From assembly GCA_958450365.1 (NCBI GenBank), contig CAUEEP010000740.1:2421501-2485500 (forward strand): a stretch of 64,000 nucleotides of DNA. Direction: 5' to 3'. Shown piece by piece: positions 49,025-60,577 of the stretch (positions within the stretch are counted from its first letter, which is position 1; each line of letters starts with the position of its first letter). A model generated the notes under the pieces. That model was not told where the DNA came from. It ran no database searches and saw only the letters and a list, made by a program, of their open reading frames with translations. A program made the position numbers and the translations under genes. The DNA is from Mesorhabditis belari. Taxonomy: Eukaryota > Nematoda > Chromadorea > Rhabditida > Rhabditidae.

Positions 49025-50257
49025 GGCGATTTGATGAAGTTGATCGAGTCAGAAAGCTGAGAAAATAGCCACAAAATTGTATGCTGGAAAAGAGACGGGA
49101 ATTCTTTTCCTTGACCGTTAAATGCAAATTTATTTTTCGAACAGTTTGTAAATGTAAATTTTTATTGATTCAAAAGAGAGCTCCATTCAACGTGTGAGCA
49201 ACTACAAGATGCACATTTTATAGAAAGTGAATTTATATTGCAATTCGGCAGGGGAATTTTGTTGTTGTAAAGCCTACAAAGCTTTTTAAAAAAACTGAGG
49301 AGAAGAGAAAAAGAGGGAGAAATGGCTATACTTCTTATGAAGTGAAAAAAAAAGGGAAAACAATCTTATGCTTTAGTGAACAGTTTATAAATAGAGAAAT
49401 CACAAAATTGGCACAATAAAAGCAATTGCTAGGCTTAAGAAATGTCACAATCACAGCTCAATACTGACAGTGGAAACAAAGATCTATCGAACTTCCTATG
49501 CTTAAAGCGTTTCTTTCTAAAACATGTTTTCTCAAAAAAAAGAAAATGTACCGTAATGCCGGTGTTCTTTAGGGTATACATTTAAATACCATAATTCATG
49601 TAGAAGTTAGCTCAATGTGAAATACTGTAATAGTACCCCACCCCATAATGATCGGTGCGGAGTGTTGAGTAGTCTAGCTTTGAACGAGTTTTTCTCGACA
49701 CTGGTTTATAAGCGATAATGTGCGCTTAGGTATCAAAAAAAATAGCCCTGAATTTCAGCTATTTTTTTGATACCAAAGGCGCATTTTTGAAAGTACGGGC
49801 GCTTTGGAAAAAATGAAATACTAAAAACTTTATGTGACTACGCGACTCGTAATAGAGAGGGGTGGGGGTACTATTACAGTATTTACGGTACCATAATCTT
49901 GCGACCAATAAAGAGCCTCAATAGTTGCTTATCTTTGAAACCTTTGAAAGCCTGGATCCTGGACCTGGTATCTCTAACTGTATACTTTCCCCGGAAAGAC
50001 ATCGGAAAGTATCTTTCTTAAACACATTTTCTTTTAATTGCAGACCAGTTCGCCTCCTGGTTCAAGCAAATACAGTATCTTTTAACAGAGAACATCTTTT
50101 AGAAAACGCTTAAATTAAGAGGAAAAATTTGGAACCAATCAACTACCTAGGTTGGCCCTCTTTCCCTTCAACCGGAAATGAGTGGGGTGAAAGTAAGGAT
50201 AGGATTTGATCATCTTGATTTCCATTCATTATCCTTTTCCCCTCTCACTTTCGCGGT
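49025..50257. other. Intergenic with one MITE
   Basis: No supported exon chain. It contains the 270-bp element at 49621-49890 and AT-rich DNA. The left part is the likely promoter of the PI-transfer gene. Confidence 0.5.
49621..49890. mobile_element. 270-bp MITE, copy 1 of 2 (inverted relative to 63578-63844)
   Basis: Ends are aatactgtaatagtacccca cccc and ggtgggggtactattacagt attt. Inside is a second palindrome built on ggtatcaaaaaaaatagc ... gctatttttttgatacc. The whole element recurs in opposite orientation at 63578-63844, including the words gaacgagtttttctcgac and taaaaactttatgtgactac. Confidence 0.92.
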
Positions 50258-50553
50258 TCAGGGTGAACGAGGCTGGTGAGAGGGATTCCCTGCTGTTCGA
50301 TATCTAGAATGTTTATCAATTCTTGGCGTTTATCTTTTAAAACCTTGAAATGATTTTGCTCACACATCCATGCGATATGCAAAGTGTCTTCGAGATGGCA
50401 TTCACCTGGGATTATTATGGATTTGAATCTTGGTTTATTATAAAATTTGTGCTTACTTTCATGCCAGCTAGGTGTAACTCGATGATTTGTGTCCTTCGAG
50501 CATCGACAGTGGCCTGCCTGGGCAATACGGGCGGCCATAAAGGTTCGTTCCAC
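50258..50553 (-). CDS. PAI-only paired-domain protein (npax-like), partial at 5' end
   Basis: DNA-binding N-terminal half of a Pax paired domain. Three exons join in phase: 50457-50553 (WNEPLWPPVLPRQATVDARR, TQIIELHLAGMK), 50344-50405 (VNAISKTLCISHGCVSKIIS), 50258-50303 (RYRTAGNPSHQPRSP, stop). It matches the PAI helix-turn-helix of Pax proteins (RIVEL..G.RPCDISRxLxVSHGCVSKILxRY). The frame stops 9-10 residues after the recognition helix, so there is no RED subdomain and no homeodomain. C. elegans has a small set of such N-terminal-only Pax genes (npax), the likely family. The first coding exon upstream was not found. Exon lengths and phases agree exactly, and no frame break is seen. Confidence 0.82.
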
Positions 50554-51754
50554 CTAGAAACGGGTATATGATTGGATTGAAATGTTTTCCATGTTTTACA
50601 ACTATCTTCTTGATACTTTGATTAGAGGTTCTAATCTCTCAACTAAAAGTTTTCCTAAAACCACCGCTCTTAGCTTTTATCTGGCCAATCTATGGCGATA
50701 ACTTTTGTCCAATTTTGTGAGGATTCACAAAGAATAAAAATTGAGCCAAGACTAGGTTAGTTTTCAAAAATTCAAAAACACAAAATCCCGTTTCTCTCAA
50801 ACCTCCTTTTCTTCTCGCTTTTCTTCCATCTTCCGGTTTTCTCGCGTTCATTTCTCGATTCACTGATTGTTGTCCCATTTTGACTCCTTTCATAGTCTAA
50901 CATTGTCTAAAAATTTCTTTTTACATTTACATAGTCATTTAATCCATTCATACCGTTTCCATTTTTATCAGATTGTCCGCTTGAAATTCGTGTTCATGAA
51001 AATTTGAGTAACCCAGAGAATATTCTAGATAGCATCCTTCTAGATTTTTTTTTAGTGAAAGCATTTCTCTAGATTCAATTTTTCTCTCACCCTCAATTGT
51101 CCCATATTCAGCCGAATATTCGGATCTCATCGAAGAATCGGTCGAATATCTCTGCCGAAATTTCCCGGTAGAATATCTTCGGTGCCTGAACTTGATGAAG
51201 AAGGAGACATTCCCTGAAAATTGTCTTTCAATTTTTGGGATACAAAATGACTGATTAAGATTTTGATACTTAAGAGTAAAATGGAAAATTTCAAATCTAC
51301 AATACGCTTTATAGAACAGTTGCTTTGGGCACATTATAAAATGTTCAAGTATGTGCTTTCTAAAATGCGTCAACTTTCAAAAACTATCATAGCCGTGACA
51401 GTATTACATAATTCCCCTCGAATTTTAAAAGTAAAACAAATGGATCATTTACCCGAGGCTAGGCATACTGAAATCCCTTTCGAGTGTGGCAGGATGTGGG
51501 AGATATCGGATGATGACATCGACAATCGATCCATCCACGACAATTCATCTCGAATACATCCATTTGATCGCCTTTCTTCTTCTTTTACTCTACTCGTCAA
51601 TGCGATCAATTCATTTCCCATCTTTCCTCATCCATCCTACCTTCTGTAAAAACATAGGTAGTCAAAGAATCTAGCAAAATTTCGAATGAACAATTGCATT
51701 TGACATGGCATTTGGCAAAAGTGAGTAAAAGAGCATTGAAAAGCACATGTTTAG
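50554..51754. other. Intergenic; probable upstream exon(s) of the paired-domain gene not resolved
   Basis: A minus-strand frame near 50690-50893 (MGQQSVNREMNARKPEDGRK) is basic and could be a leader exon, but its splice phase does not fit the paired exon at 50553. Other frames on both strands lack motifs or splice support. Confidence 0.4.
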
Positions 51755-52406
51755 ATGAAATTCCTGATTTCAGCTGAAGAACTTGTAAATCAAAATTGTA
51801 TACAAAAAAAGCAAAACCAAAATATTCAGCCTTTTAGAAAAGGAAAGCACAGAATTTATGTAAAGCGTTCAGAAAAAAATAACGAAGAAAGAGCGATTTT
51901 CTTTGGAGATCAAACGAAAGCGATTGGCATCGAAAGTGAAGACGAGTATTGCTCTAAAGGGAAAAGAAAAGAAAAGAAAAGTGAAAGTGGTAGTGACAGA
52001 ACAACACTTCAACAAGAAGAAGAAGGAGGGAAAAGAGGAGGTGGATCGGTGAATTTGGGGAGAAATCGGGGAAGAGAAGAGAAGGAGATAAAGGTGAAAG
52101 CCATCCTGCGAACGGCATTCACCCCTCCCTCCCAGGTAGGCAAAAAGAACAGGTTCTCCGCAAAGAAGCTGCATTAATTTTCCTTTCTAGGAACCATTGG
52201 AGGGAAAGTCATCCGCCATCCAAAAAGGAGAAAGCAATGGCAAAACAATCATAAATCCAGTGCCTTGGGAGTTCGAAGCTTCCGTCGAAATACGCAAAAT
52301 TCCTTGTGTAAAGGTGATTCATACTTTAACTCCCAAACCAAGCAGACGAGTGGTGTTAAATCCAACAGAAATCTGTAACTCTTCTGGCTGCGTTGGCCTT
52401 TTTTAG
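51755..52406 (+). CDS. Hypothetical Lys/Glu-rich protein, two exons
   Basis: An ATG directly after a TTTAG acceptor opens a frame of about 127 residues (MKFLISAEELVNQNCIQKKQ ..., then a charged, Gly/Glu/Lys-rich part ending ILRTAFTPPSQ). A GT-AG intron (gtaggc ... tttctag, about 52136-52190) joins in phase to EPLEGKSSAIQKGESNGKT ... and a TAG at 52406. Poly(A)-like aataaa lies near 52501. No family is recognised, and the composition is partly driven by purine-rich DNA, so this could be spurious. Confidence 0.35.
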
Positions 52407-52489
52407 ATTTTAAACGATCCCCAAACAACATTTATTCACATGTCAAACAAAACCGAACATATTTAAACAAAGCAAAAAATGCGTAAATA

Positions 52490-55243
52490 CTAACCCAACA
52501 ATAAAGAAAAAAAAAACACTACATCAATGCATTTTTTTGAGATTACGAGATTAGGTAACAAAAGATTTTGAAATTTTAACTGATCATGACCGACATTGAT
52601 GGCAGTTTGAGTAAAATATTCACTGATTACATTAAAATTGGATGAGATGTCGAGATCCATATCAATGTTTTGAGACTGAGCATTCTATGGAACAAACAGC
52701 AATTAGGATAAAAATACTCAACATACCTCGAAAGATTTTGAGTGACCCAAGGCTGCGTGTAATGTGAAGCAATTCCTGATAGCTTGGAGATTCAGTTGCC
52801 ATAAATTGAGATACCCATCTTACTACGCCGAGGAGTCTAAAGTAATTGATCATTAAAACAATCCTGAGAATATTTAAATTTCACAAGTTAGTTGAACAAA
52901 ATAAAATTCAAAACGAAAAATACCTCAACGGAATTCGATTGATCGCTACTATTGCTGTTCATCACCACGTCATATGGCTTTTTACCGTGAAGGAAATTTC
53001 TCTTGAGTCATGTTGTAGCTATCATACCTTGCTTCGATGCCACCCTAAAAACAAATGTTATCTAAACGATTAAACATTTAAAATGACTTTGGGCACTATT
53101 TGGCCGAGTATCAGCTTTAAAAACAGAGAGCTCACCTCATCGGAATTCAATTGACCTCCACCGTTCTATTCATCATCAACCCATATGGCTTTCTCTCGTG
53201 AAGGTAATGCCTTCTTGATTGTTGCTGTTTTCACCTCTTGCTTTGATGGCACCCTAAAAGATGTTAGCAAAGCAATAAAAAATTAAATACCTCAAAGAAT
53301 TCCCTCTTCAATCAACAAAATAGCTGCGAAGTGATTAGCATCACATTCTCACCAGTCCATCGAAAAAGTTCTGCGCGGGATCCACTAAAATTTAATCTTT
53401 TCTAAAAAAGTCTATGAGTCTCCATTTAGGATAACTCAAAATCAAGATGTCAGGCGCTAGAAAACAAAAACGACAAATAAGTACTTAAGTTTGAAGTAGT
53501 GAAAGAGGCGAGCACGCTCGTTGTCCATTTGTCAGATCATAACTAAGATTTGATTTATTGCCAGCAAAGGACACCACTCTGCATCGGAGAAACGTTAAGC
53601 TAAAGATGCAGATTAGCTTGTGGCGAATAACTTTATTCATCACGCCAAGAATATAATGAACTTAACTTATAGACGCCAAAACATACCTTCATGCAAACTA
53701 AATGATCAAAGATCGTAGATTGCAACAATGTTGTGAAAGAGCCAAAGTCCAGACAGCGTAACCCAGATTGTTATTGTTGTCGAGAAGCGTGTAAATTCAT
53801 AGATCAAGCGCTTCTAAAAAGAATTTTTCCAAAGAATACAATCGGATAAATTCATTACCGATTGACCATTAAGCTGTCAAAGAAGTTCATGCGTCCTTGT
53901 TGTTGTGGATGAACGACCATTCCAATGGCAGGCTGCCAGTGATAGTCGCCGACTTGCATTGTCAGGAACGGGAAAGTTAGTTTGAAACTAAACTTAACAT
54001 TACGATAGCCTTATTAATGGCACTGGATATAACCATTACCAGCAGTGGATTGATGTTGAAATGCTGGAACGATAGCAATGCGCGAAGTCATTTCTCGCCG
54101 TTCACGCTGCTGACGACGAACTGAGCGCTACCATTTGACTAAAGCAAAAATGTAGCTTATATGAAAAACTTCAGCCTCGCAAATGTTACCAAGTTTCCAA
54201 GTTTAAAGGTAACAATATTTAATAGTTTACTTGATAACGGACGAGGCAAGTTATGGGAAATGTCAGATGAATTCTCGCAGCTGACGCACGGTAAAACGAG
54301 TGAGAAGACCTTGGCGAGCTTTTTTTGACAGCAGGGTTGGTTAATTGCTAAAAACACAATACAAAGCGTTTAGTTTAAATTTCATACCTGGTCATTGAGT
54401 GAGTCATTTAATTGCAAGTTGCTGCTGGTGAGACCATCTTTCCCCTTTTCAGTTTGAGTGAGTGCTTCTTTAATTTTCTTCTTCACCATCGTCTTGCGAA
54501 TCAATTCGAGCTCTTTGCAGCCACATTCTCATCTTGCTAGCGCGCCTCATATACCGTTGGTTCCTAAGGCGTATTGACGGGCTAAAATAATTTATGAAAG
54601 CAAAAAGTAAAAGCATGACTTAGGATTTTTCTTACTATTAGTGGGCTATAAAGTGTAAAAACCTTAACGTCCACCTTGCGCAGCATAGCCAACGTCCAAT
54701 TGATTGCCGCCATCATTTTCCCTTTTTCTGTAGTCACATTGCCGTCCCTGCTCTTCCTTAACCGTCCAAATGAATATTATTGCTTAAAAAGGAAAATATG
54801 GTTTAGACCATATTGTTTCTCAAAATAGATAAACCACTGGACAGTTCCGGCGATGTTAAGCTGCAAGGAGTTGGCAAGCTTGTGACGCTCATCATCGTCC
54901 TTCCGAACATTACCATCCTCGCCGCGTGGCCCAAATCACTTATCGTAAGATAGATTAAATCAGAAACACTCAACCTCGGCATCAATTTGAATTGAATTGT
55001 CAGCGGAGACTTGAATCAAGTGCGAGTTTGCCTCGGCCTTTATGCGTGACCCCATCCGAGTCGATCGCTCTAAAGGAACAAACTAAAACTAAAGCAAAGC
55101 AAAAAAAATACATCTTCTCCGAAAGCCATTTCCATCGTAGTGTGTTGAGCGTCCTGTTTATTGTCTCTTTGATCGCTCCTTTAGCCGCAGGTCTTGCTCC
55201 TCCTGCTCGTTGCCCCGATTCGTTTCCTCCAATCTCGTCGATC
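52490..55243 (-). CDS. Unidentified multi-exon gene with a tandemly duplicated exon
   Basis: Minus-strand exon-like blocks with GT-AG borders run from about 55243 to a TAG at 52490. Readable pieces: NSHLIQVSADNSIQIDAE; GEDGNVRKDDDERHKLANSL, QLNIAGTVQ; ENDGGNQLDVGYAAQGGR; KIKEALTQTEKGKDGLTSSN, LQLNDSLNDQ; QLTNPAVKKSSPRSSHSFYR; MQVGDYHWQPAIGMVVHPQQ, QGRMNFFDSLMVNR; MATESPSYQELLHITRSL; NAQSQNIDMDLDISSNFNVI ending in the last exon. Several pieces share an N-x-L-Q-L-like pattern, suggesting internal repeats. Two copies of one exon lie at about 52923-53045 and 53143-53260. Frames shift between blocks, as in other genes of this half. I do not recognise the family and the exon model is provisional. 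Confidence 0.45.
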
Positions 55244-55293
55244 TAAAAATAAATAAGTTGCAAGTATAAAAACAAAACGTGCACAGAAACGAA

Positions 55294-55521
55294 ATGGAAA
55301 GCGTAGATAAAATAAAATTTCGACAACGGGTATCTTATTTCCTACAAAAATTACCGGACAGGAGAACTAGAGTTGATGAGTCAGGCCCCAAAAAACCTAG
55401 CAATAGATCTCAACGTTTTCAAGAAATATTAGATAATCTTGACGGGGCTTTCCCTAAGTTTATCCCGCGCTTTAAAGACAAGGCTGAAGCGAACCACTTA
55501 GAAAGGATTGCGTTAAAGTAA
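55294..55521 (+). CDS. Small orphan ORF, 75 residues
   Basis: An intact intronless frame from ATG (MESVDKIKFRQRVSYFLQKL) to TAA, basic and predicted helical, with LDNLDGAFPKFIPRFKDKAE near the end. It lies head-to-head with the unidentified minus-strand gene, about 50 bp away, and about 100 bp before a fold-back element. It could be a small gene, an exon of a larger gene or a transposon remnant. No family is recognised. Confidence 0.4.
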   Translation: MESVDKIKFRQRVSYFLQKLPDRRTRVDESGPKKPSNRSQRFQEILDNLDGAFPKFIPRFKDKAEANHLERIALK

Positions 55522-55617
55522 AATGAATTAAATTTTCTGTAAAAAGCGTAAGAGCACACTTTAGAACATGACGAAGAGAGAGTACGGTAATTGTGTGACT
55601 CTGACTTTCTCGTTTGC

Positions 55618-55897
55618 ATTCCTGCTGCACTGTCTGTTTTATTATTTTTCGAGGGGTTCCACCCATTTCGCCTAAAACTTTAAAATGCAAATTTTACATG
55701 CAAATGTAATTTATTAGGTGAATATTCGATACCTAGAAAGTATAACTTCGAATGGCCCCTGGAAATAGCTTGTGTTTGTGCTAATTGTAAAATATTCAGC
55801 TAATAAATTTACATTTGCAGGTAAAGTTTCCATTTAAAGTTTTGGGCGGAATGGGCGGGGACCCTCGGAAAAACATAATAAAAACAGACAATACACT
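55618..55897. repeat. 280-bp fold-back element
   Basis: The left arm (tgcactgtctgttttattat ... cgcctaaaactttaaaatgc ... tgcaaatgtaatttattag) is mirrored on the right (ctaataaatttacatttgca ggtaaagtttccatttaaag ttttgggcg ... aaaaacagacaat). Arms are about 100 bp and the centre about 80 bp. Confidence 0.85.
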
Positions 55898-56947
55898 AGG
55901 GGACACTGGGGGCGGTACTCTGAAAGTATATTCGAGCGACCCCTTCCGGTGCCTCCCTTTGGCCACAAAAGTGCACGCCCCCAGTGCCCCCCTAAGTGAT
56001 CGCCCCATGTTGCGCATGTTGCGCACGTGTCCATCAACAAAAAACCTGATACTAGCCTAGTTGGGGAGGGGCACGATACTTTCTACCCCTACCATAAAAA
56101 TTTACATAAATGTCTGAAATTAGCCACCATTGGGAAGGTTTCTTTTAGTACTAGCCTAGGGTGGGGAGGGGCACGATGATTTTCTCAAAACCACTTTCTT
56201 TTTGAAAAACTGTTCGCATCAAGAATATGTTGATACCAATATCAAGAAAGAGAAGTACCCGTAACAACACCGAAGTCCTCCAACTCTTGGCACCCAACAA
56301 AGTCTTTTGTCACCGTTATTTGCATTTCAATGATCCTCTTTCTCTTTCTTGTTGAAATTGCTAAAACCTTGGGTTGATTTATGGTTTCCTTGTGGTTTCT
56401 AGGATCTTTTAGTACACGATTGTTTGTTATCTCATTTTTGTCTTTTGCTTGTCATTTTTTTTACATTCACGGATTTGACGTCGATAAAATTTATTTCTTA
56501 TGCTAGTAGTTAAAGAAAAAATGTTAGACAAGTTATGTCTACAAAGATACAATTTTTTTATTCGATGACGAGCTGGTACACTTTTTAAGCGACGTCTAGG
56601 CGAAAGGGGCGGTTCCATGTTTCGAGTTGGTATTGTAAGATTTACCAAGTAGATTCAAAAACTAAAACAATAACACGCATTGTAGCAAATTAAATAACAA
56701 AGAGGACTGCAATTTATGAGAAAAAACATCTCAGAGATTAAAGGTAGGGTTACACCCAATCAATTAAACTTCGCAATATTAATTTGAATAGAGTCAAAAA
56801 TAAATATCGTCCATTAGCTTATCAGCTGAATCTTTTTATGATGTTTAGTTATAAATACGACCTTTACTAGTGTATTCTCTGCACGACTTTTGAATGCTTA
56901 CGATATCTGATTTTGACTCCGACAAAACAAAGAAATTAAAGTAAAAA

Positions 56948-59900
56948 TTATACGCGACAAGGAAGAAAAAACAAAAGTATCCCGCTTTGTCCACCCGAAA
57001 CTGCTATTGGATTTCGCCATAACTTATTAGCCATAGGCAGTTGAGACTCCTCAAGTCGGGTAGATCGCCGCATGAGTGGATGTTACGACGCACAGGTATC
57101 TAAAAACAGCTAATTAAAAAATGTATGCTTTTCAATATCACCTCGATCACATTCCGACACGTTCACTTCGAGCCACATATACTTTTGAGCTAGCTCATGG
57201 GTGTCGTGAACTGGAGGAGCTACATCGTCCGTTGGAGGGCGAGGTTTACATTCGAAACCTTTACAGGAATGTTCATAAAAATAGTTTTATTTTTACCCTC
57301 GTTAGCTGAAGTGCTTTGCGCTGGGCCGAGAAAGTAAAATCAACTGTGGCATTGTTTGGAGCGATTCGGCCATTTATTGACATCAACACCGCGCCTTAAA
57401 GCCAGTTATTGATGGTAACGGATAGAGAATGTAGTTATAAAACCAACCATCAACTCCACAAGATGAAACAACACCGTTTATTGCACACGTGCTAATGCTC
57501 CATATACAAATATCATGTCTAAATAACACAAAAAGTTTTTTAATTTAAAATGTGCCAAACTTATTGCTGAGTGGAACCACAAAATATCCTTTATTTTGGC
57601 GATCAGGTATCAAGTAGCATGTTCCACCATTGCTGGAGTCGCTCTGACCACTTGCAGCAAGAAAATCGCCAGGAAAAAGACGTAACTGTGCGGAGCAACG
57701 TTGACCGGCGGTTCGGATCAAAGTAGCAAAAAGATTTAATTGAAAGCAGGCCTTCTTTTTACTGTTGCTTCTTCTAACAGGCATTCTCCAGTGTCTGTGT
57801 CAAGCTAATCGTAGTAGACCTTCACGGAAGGAGACGGCAACCAAATAATCATATATGAAACCAAAAACAAAAGGGACACACCAGCTTTCTCCCGGGAGTT
57901 CCAGAACCACATCCACAGCCGGAGAATTCCAAGATTCAGAGCTCATCTCAATTGGTAAGATCCCATCTTCCGTCGTGAATTCTTCGTTAGAAAGTTCCCA
58001 TATGAGAATGTTTCCCTAAATAAAGCACTGATATAGTAGCAAATTTTTGCAAACCGGCAGCATTCACCGCAGCAATTTGATCTCCACCAGCAAAATGTGC
58101 CCAATCAACAGAAATTTCATTGAGGATTAACCAAGTGGCTAAAGGAACTTTTTGTAAATTTGAAAACGAAAAGCGACACATTTTCTCCCGTCATATATTC
58201 GGGATTGTTTTCTTGACGAAGTACAAAAACTGGTGATGGGTTCAAATACGGGAACAGCCTCCGCGTCACAATTGTTGAATAGAACATCCGAAATTCTGAA
58301 AAGAAATTACTTTCAAACTTCAAAATTATTATTGCAACTTGTAGATCAGAATCTTTCCACTAGCCATTGCAACGGCAAGATAACCAATTGGATCATCGTC
58401 TATAAGAAGATTTTAAAAGAATACTATCTCGACTAAAAACCTTTTTTAGGAACTTCACATGGTTTAGCGCACCATTTTACTTTTTAGGGACCAAACCTTC
58501 ATCTGGTATTCGAACAATACCGCAAAGTGTTGGAATTTGTCATGCTGAAACAAAAGAACAATCATTTATCTAAAAATTGGCATGGCTCCCTTCCAGTGGG
58601 CCTTGTTTCAGCATCCAAAGTTGAAAAATATCCAGTTTGTTTAATCCAAGTTCTTCCCTTTCCCTGTGAGTGTTGAATCTTCGGGGAAAACGGAAAGAGA
58701 GCCTCAAAATATTCGCTTCCTAGTATTAGGACATGTTAATTAAAAATATATCATGTATCACTAACCATCTTTACGCTTGAACTGGGGCAAAGTCAAGGCT
58801 GTTAATTGGTCCACTAGTGTAGGGCAATCGACGTCCAGGTCGCTTGAAGTAATTTTTTTCTAGAATATCATCAATATTGAGCTTTCAAAATAAAACTTTA
58901 CTTTACGAGATCCGGATTTAAAGTCAACAAATGTATGTTTTCCAAAAGTGATTGTGTGTACCTTAAATTGTTCGGGCAGCTCGCTGATTGGCAAATCATA
59001 CAAAACAGCACCCGACTAAACAGCTATTTAAATGATTTTCCGACAATAATTATGCTTACTGGAAAGCAAATCTACATTATCCTTCACAGCTGTTGTGATT
59101 GCCCCATGTCGTCATTCCAATACTCTTCTTTGTTCTTTAACATTGCAACAAAGTCGCTAAATTTAGGTACTTGATGAAATAAATTTTAAGGAAACCATTC
59201 AGATGAAGGAGTCCATTGGGTTGAAGTGTGAAGTTCTTTCAAAGCAGCACAAAAACTCTTGACTGGCCATCTTTCTAAAACATGTAATAGTTAATCTAAT
59301 TATATTGTTTTACATACCTTCTCGATCCATCTTTCTGCGCTTCCCAAATAACGCGTTCATATCGTTGCAAATCAGCTTTATTTGGAACGGTTTCTAAAAA
59401 GAGATTGGTCAAATGAGGCTTAAAGGTTCAAACTCAGTGACTTCAAGTTTTCTGAATTTGAATCGCAATGTTCCTCCTTTTAATATGGAAACCCGTGAAC
59501 TTTTTCCCAGGAATCAATCGATTCTTGCCACTGACGTTTGATAAACGTGCAGTTACCTAAACTCTTGCATGAAATTTATCGAGCTTCGCAAGTAAAATAC
59601 AAACTTTTTTAGATTGACCCATCTTGTTGAAATCATCGAGAAGCTTCTTTATTTCTCTATTCCCCTTTATGGAAATTTCAGCAAAAGTGGCGGTCGGGTG
59701 AAAAATCGGGATCTTTGTTATGCCAGGCTTGCCTGCCTAAAAACTTCTTTGCTAAAGCCAAAAAATATTCCTTTACCGCATTTGTTTTTCTACGCTTCTT
59801 GCCAAATTCAGGTTCTTCAGGTTCTTCAATTTCTCTTCTTCAGAAGTTGTTGCTGGCTCTCTACAAAATAAAATATATTTAAATTCATTAGAATAAATAC

Positions 59901-59978
59901 CGATTTCTTTCTTGACACGATTGACTAGGAAACGCGCGTTCTGTAGTCTTGGTGTTGAGAGATATTGTTCTCAGCCAT
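56948..59978 (-). CDS. TFIIIC subunit GTF3C2-like WD-repeat protein
   Basis: Part of TFIIIC, which binds the B-box of tRNA genes and recruits TFIIIB and Pol III. It starts MAENNISQHQDYRTRV at 59978. An acidic segment with a nuclear-localisation-like end follows (EIEEPEEPEFGKKRRKTNA), then EISIKGNREIKKLLDDFNKM. The propeller part shows phrases that line up with human GTF3C2: YTSGPINSLDFAPV (FFTGGPLWALDWCPV), HFAVLFEYQMKVWSL, GYLAVAMASGKILIYKL (GLLALACSDGKVLLFSL), HFAGGDQIAAVNAAG with NILIWELS (HLAAGYYNGMVVFWNL). Near the C terminus is IAVSGGQSGILLFF (WLVSGGQSGLVRIHF), stop at 56948. Frame changes occur in the first exon and around 57540-57800. An acidic N terminus before a WD propeller is the expected architecture. 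Confidence 0.75.
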
Positions 59979-60522
59979 ACCCTGAAAAATGACAAGTTAG
60001 CGGATTTTTGATAGTTTTAAAACGAGACCAGTAAAATAAAAACAAAATGACGTTGCAAAAATTGGGTTACTTAACAACGGGACTAGCTAATTTTTGGTCA
60101 AGAGCAACAATAAAAACTAAACGCTCCTTACAAATTTGATATCGTTTTTTACTTTACAAGTGTAAAAACATGGCAATAAATCCTTTTTTGTGATGGCTGG
60201 CGAAAATTTCAAATGTCGTAAGCTGTAGTTTGGAGCTATTCTGTTGTCTTGTTTTTGCCAAGTACTGAGAAGTATCAGAGAAGGGCAATGCAGAGATTAT
60301 GAGAGCTCAGTGTAAAGTAAAAATATTCATCTCAAAGGAGTACACGAGTGAGCCATTGTTCCCTAGAATAAACCTCTTTTATAGAGCTGAAATTGGATGC
60401 AATTTAGGTCCTATTCCTGAAGGATGTTGAAAATCACTACGGTAGGTTTACGTCTAGTTTCAGCTAAGTTTTACAATTTTTGTTCCCAAATTCGGTTAGA
60501 GGGGGCTATACTGGGTTGGGGG

Positions 60523-60577
60523 TAGACTTGTTTATCGATATTATGGATACAAACGGCAAGCTCATGTTTGACACTGT
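60523..60577. repeat. Partial copy of the 23-kb palindrome arm
   Basis: acttgtttatcgatattatg gatacaaacggcaagctcat gtttgacact matches the outer about 50 bp of the element at 23072-23435. The opposite arm was not found, so this looks like a truncated copy. Confidence 0.8.

Noticed and set aside
54800..54900. Cold-shock (Y-box) domain suggested by IAGTVQWF
   Set aside because: The expected following NVKNGYGFI and FVHQ motifs are absent in neighbouring exons in any frame.
55815..56060. Plus-strand frame MQVKFPFKVLGG
   Set aside because: It lies largely within and beside the arm of the fold-back element at 55618-55897, so it is a repeat-driven frame.
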